The position numbers were made by a program, and so were the translations under genes. A stretch of DNA of 6,591 bases from UBA1738 sp045577675 (GTDB lineage: Bacteria; Bacillota; Clostridia; UBA1381). Location of the stretch: positions 1 through 6,591 of the forward strand of contig JAZNIV010000083.1 in NCBI GenBank assembly GCA_045577675.1. Direction: 5' to 3'. How positions within the stretch are numbered: position 1 is the first letter of the stretch; every line of letters starts with the position of its first letter. Shown in pieces: positions 4,999 through 6,591 of this stretch. The notes below the pieces were generated by a model, which was given only the letters and a program-made list of their open reading frames with translations, made no database searches and had not been told where the DNA came from.

Positions 4999-5784
4999 AT
5001 GAATGGTGTAAATAAAACATTATATATCCCTTTGTACGGAAAATCTTACGTTAGCAAAAAGGGATTATTCTTAAAAGATAAAAAGGCTGAACAAATTTGG
5101 AAAGCAGAGGGATTTGAGTTGAAAGGCAAATCAAAATCGAAGTGGCTTGCCTATTATATGGGAATTCGTTCTGCTGTATTTGATGATTGGGTAAAACAAC
5201 AGCTGTTAAAGAAAAAGGATGCTGTTGTTTTGCATATAGGCTGCGGAATGGACAGCCGTGTTCAGAGAGTAGGTACTATTAATCGCAAGTGGTATGATAT
5301 TGATTTTCCGGAAGTTATATCGGAAAGAAAACGATACTATTCAGAGAACGATGATTATCAGATGCTTGCAGGAGATGCAAGAGATTGCAGCTGGCTGAAA
5401 AGTATACAGGAGAATAAGAGTGCCATTGTGGTTATGGAGGGCATTAGTATGTACTTAACCTCCAAGGAATTGAAACGTATGACGGCAAAACTGAGCAATC
5501 ATTTTGAAAGTCTTGCACTTTTAATGGATTGCTATACTGTAAAAGCGGCAAAAATTTCAAAGTACAAAAACCCAATTAATGATGTAGGGGTAACTAAGGT
5601 TTATGGAATGGATAATCCGAAGTTATTACAGCAAGGAAAATTTGTTTTCGTGAAAGAACATACTATGACACCGACAAGGTACATAAATGAGCTGAAAGGC
5701 TGCGAAAAGTTTATTTTCAGTAAATTTTATGCAGGCGGCTTTGCTAAGAAATTCTATCGTATGTTTGAATATATGAAAGCGTAG
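4999..5784 (+). CDS. SAM-dependent methyltransferase, leucine carboxyl methyltransferase (LCMT)-like
   Basis: The 261-residue protein has a Rossmann-type methyltransferase core. Motif I, HIGCGMDSR (79-87), is the LCMT-type form of the SAM-binding glycine loop. YDIDFPEVISERKRYY (99-114) carries the acidic residue for the SAM ribose and is diagnostic of this family. AGDARD (124-129) follows, then VMEGISMYL (145-153), the LCMT motif that replaces the usual post-II segment. Such enzymes methylate carboxyl or hydroxyl groups of small molecules, polyketides or peptides; the acceptor here is unknown. AAGGTG lies 5 nt before the ATG. It shares the transcript of the MBL relic and is followed after 85 nt by a GNAT gene, so the three downstream genes may form a small-molecule modification set, which is inference. 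Confidence 0.87.
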   Translation: MNGVNKTLYIPLYGKSYVSKKGLFLKDKKAEQIWKAEGFELKGKSKSKWLAYYMGIRSAVFDDWVKQQLLKKKDAVVLHIGCGMDSRVQRVGTINRKWYDIDFPEVISERKRYYSENDDYQMLAGDARDCSWLKSIQENKSAIVVMEGISMYLTSKELKRMTAKLSNHFESLALLMDCYTVKAAKISKYKNPINDVGVTKVYGMDNPKLLQQGKFVFVKEHTMTPTRYINELKGCEKFIFSKFYAGGFAKKFYRMFEYMKA

Positions 5785-5869
5785 TATCTGTGATAAATAG
5801 CTTGAAAGTTTTTACAGATTGGGCAGCAGTTGTATGAATTTGATTTTTCATAATATAGGAGTTGTAAAG

Positions 5870-6346
5870 ATGAATAATAAAGAACAATTTATTCTGCTTG
5901 ATGAAACATATTTACCACAAATGGCAGAATTGTTTAAGAAAGCCTTTGGGCGAGAGCCATGGAATGACGATTGGAGCGATGAACAGCAGCTTAAAGAGTA
6001 CATAAAGGAAATATCACATTCCTATAATGCACTAAATTATGGTTTGCTGATTGACGGCGAATTAACTGCACTTTCGATTGGCATGATACGTCATTGGTGG
6101 GAAGGAACGAATTATAATATCGAGGAATTCTGCGTTTCACCTGATATTCAAGGTCAAGGGATAGGTTCTCGATTTATGAATCTGATAGAAGCAGATATAC
6201 AAAAACGTGGCTTGTGCGGAATATTTCTTCAAACAGACAGCGACAAGCCAGCGTTTAATTTTTATTGTAAAAATGGATTTATTGAACTTGAATCTCATGT
6301 TAGTTTTTACAAGAGGGTGAAAAATAATTATGAGTATTTTTATTGA
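5870..6346 (+). CDS. GNAT family N-acetyltransferase
   Basis: This 158-residue protein transfers acetyl groups from acetyl-CoA to an unknown amine. Motif A is clear: NIEEFCVSPDIQGQGIGSRF (about 83-102), with QGQGIGS as the acetyl-CoA pyrophosphate loop. The C-terminal LQTDSDKPAFNFYCKNGF supplies the catalytic-domain end with its Y/C position. The look is of the small-molecule acetyltransferases, including AAC(6')-type aminoglycoside enzymes, but resistance cannot be claimed from sequence. I start at ATG 5870 because AGGAG (5857-5861) is 8 nt upstream; the frame is open to 5819 but that start has no ribosome site. The last 17 nt overlap the next gene, implying coupling. The 85-nt gap before it holds no clear promoter or terminator. 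Confidence 0.87.
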   Translation: MNNKEQFILLDETYLPQMAELFKKAFGREPWNDDWSDEQQLKEYIKEISHSYNALNYGLLIDGELTALSIGMIRHWWEGTNYNIEEFCVSPDIQGQGIGSRFMNLIEADIQKRGLCGIFLQTDSDKPAFNFYCKNGFIELESHVSFYKRVKNNYEYFY

Positions 6347-6591
6347 TAGGTGGCTTATTAGTAAACCAGCTGACGCTCCAGATAAAGATGGAAACACCGT
6401 TTTTATTTCCAAAAAATCATTTGGTCCTCTTGAAATATGGGAATGGGGATTGAATGCTGCAAATAAGCCGTATGAGCTCTATAAATGGCTTGAAGATGAC
6501 TTTTATGAAGAAACAAGTTACTGTAAGAATATTACAAAAGAAGAATTGCTTGATGTTATATACAGCTATATTTCCTATTTAGAGCAAAATA
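6330..6591 (+). CDS. Uncharacterised protein, N-terminal 87 residues (runs off window)
   Basis: I do not recognise this family. The visible part begins MSIFIDRWLISKPADAPDKD and is acidic and aromatic-rich, with WEWG and YKWLEDDFYEE segments. It shows no signal peptide or membrane helix and looks like a small soluble globular protein. The start ATG at 6330 lies inside the last codons of the acetyltransferase gene (17-nt overlap), with AGGGTG about 10 nt upstream (6314-6319), so it is very likely translated together with that gene. The frame is open to the window edge. It could be a partner or an immunity-type protein of the acetyltransferase, but nothing in the sequence shows this. Confidence 0.75.
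   Translation, partial: MSIFIDRWLISKPADAPDKDGNTVFISKKSFGPLEIWEWGLNAANKPYELYKWLEDDFYEETSYCKNITKEELLDVIYSYISYLEQN

Noticed and set aside
5819..5869. Longer N-terminus for the acetyltransferase from ATG at 5819
   Set aside because: No ribosome site precedes it, while ATG 5870 has AGGAG at 8 nt and starts the family-like sequence.
1..6591. CRISPR array, tRNA, rRNA or a defence/toxin-antitoxin system
   Set aside because: No regularly spaced repeats, tRNA-like cloverleaf or rRNA sequence seen, and no recognised defence proteins; the two-gene overlaps are explained by sigma/anti-sigma and metabolic genes.

Overview
This is an AT-rich stretch of chromosome with strong AGGAG-type ribosome binding sites, consensus housekeeping promoters and clostridial-type genes. 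It suggests a Gram-positive anaerobe of the Clostridia, perhaps Ruminococcus or a relative; that placement is inferred from sequence style and gene families, not from a marker gene. The window mixes a few intact small operons with at least three decayed gene fragments and the edge of an insertion sequence, so it looks like a recombining accessory region rather than a conserved core locus.

Layout. Positions 1-140 are the left end of an IS3-family element on the minus strand: terminal repeat, its own promoter, and the first 21 residues of OrfA. The element abuts the C-terminal remnant of a GNAT acetyltransferase (141-308, minus). Next comes a minus-strand ECF sigma factor and anti-sigma factor operon (1772 down to 488) with overlapping genes and a clear promoter at 1892-1920. 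Behind that promoter lies a plus-strand remnant of a calcineurin-like phosphatase with an in-frame stop (1921-2106). Its tail doubles as the terminator region of the next minus-strand operon: an sn-glycerol-1-phosphate dehydrogenase-like enzyme (3842-2778) overlapping by 4 nt a HAD phosphatase (2781-2137). That operon has a consensus promoter whose -35 lies in a perfect 10-bp-arm palindrome. Further up is a minus-strand iron-sulfur protein (4665-3976). A divergent control region (about 4698-4759) separates it from plus-strand genes.

The plus-strand operon starts with a 53-codon relic of a metallo-beta-lactamase-fold hydrolase (4806-4967). It continues with an LCMT-like SAM-dependent methyltransferase (4999-5784), a GNAT acetyltransferase (5870-6346) and an unrecognised gene that overlaps it and runs off the window (6330-6591).

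How the parts may work together. The sigma/anti-sigma pair is a membrane signalling unit whose signal is unknown. The dehydrogenase and HAD enzyme are probably translationally coupled and could make glycerol 1-phosphate from dihydroxyacetone phosphate and then dephosphorylate it or a related product. The iron-sulfur gene has a poor -35 and a Crp-like palindrome centred at the class II activator position, suggesting redox or nitrosative control. I see no CRISPR array, tRNA, rRNA or clearly new defence system. The most interesting leads are the two operator-like palindromes, the dehydrogenase/HAD pair, the unusual second cysteine motif of the iron-sulfur protein and the relic gene that still carries a full promoter and ribosome binding site.
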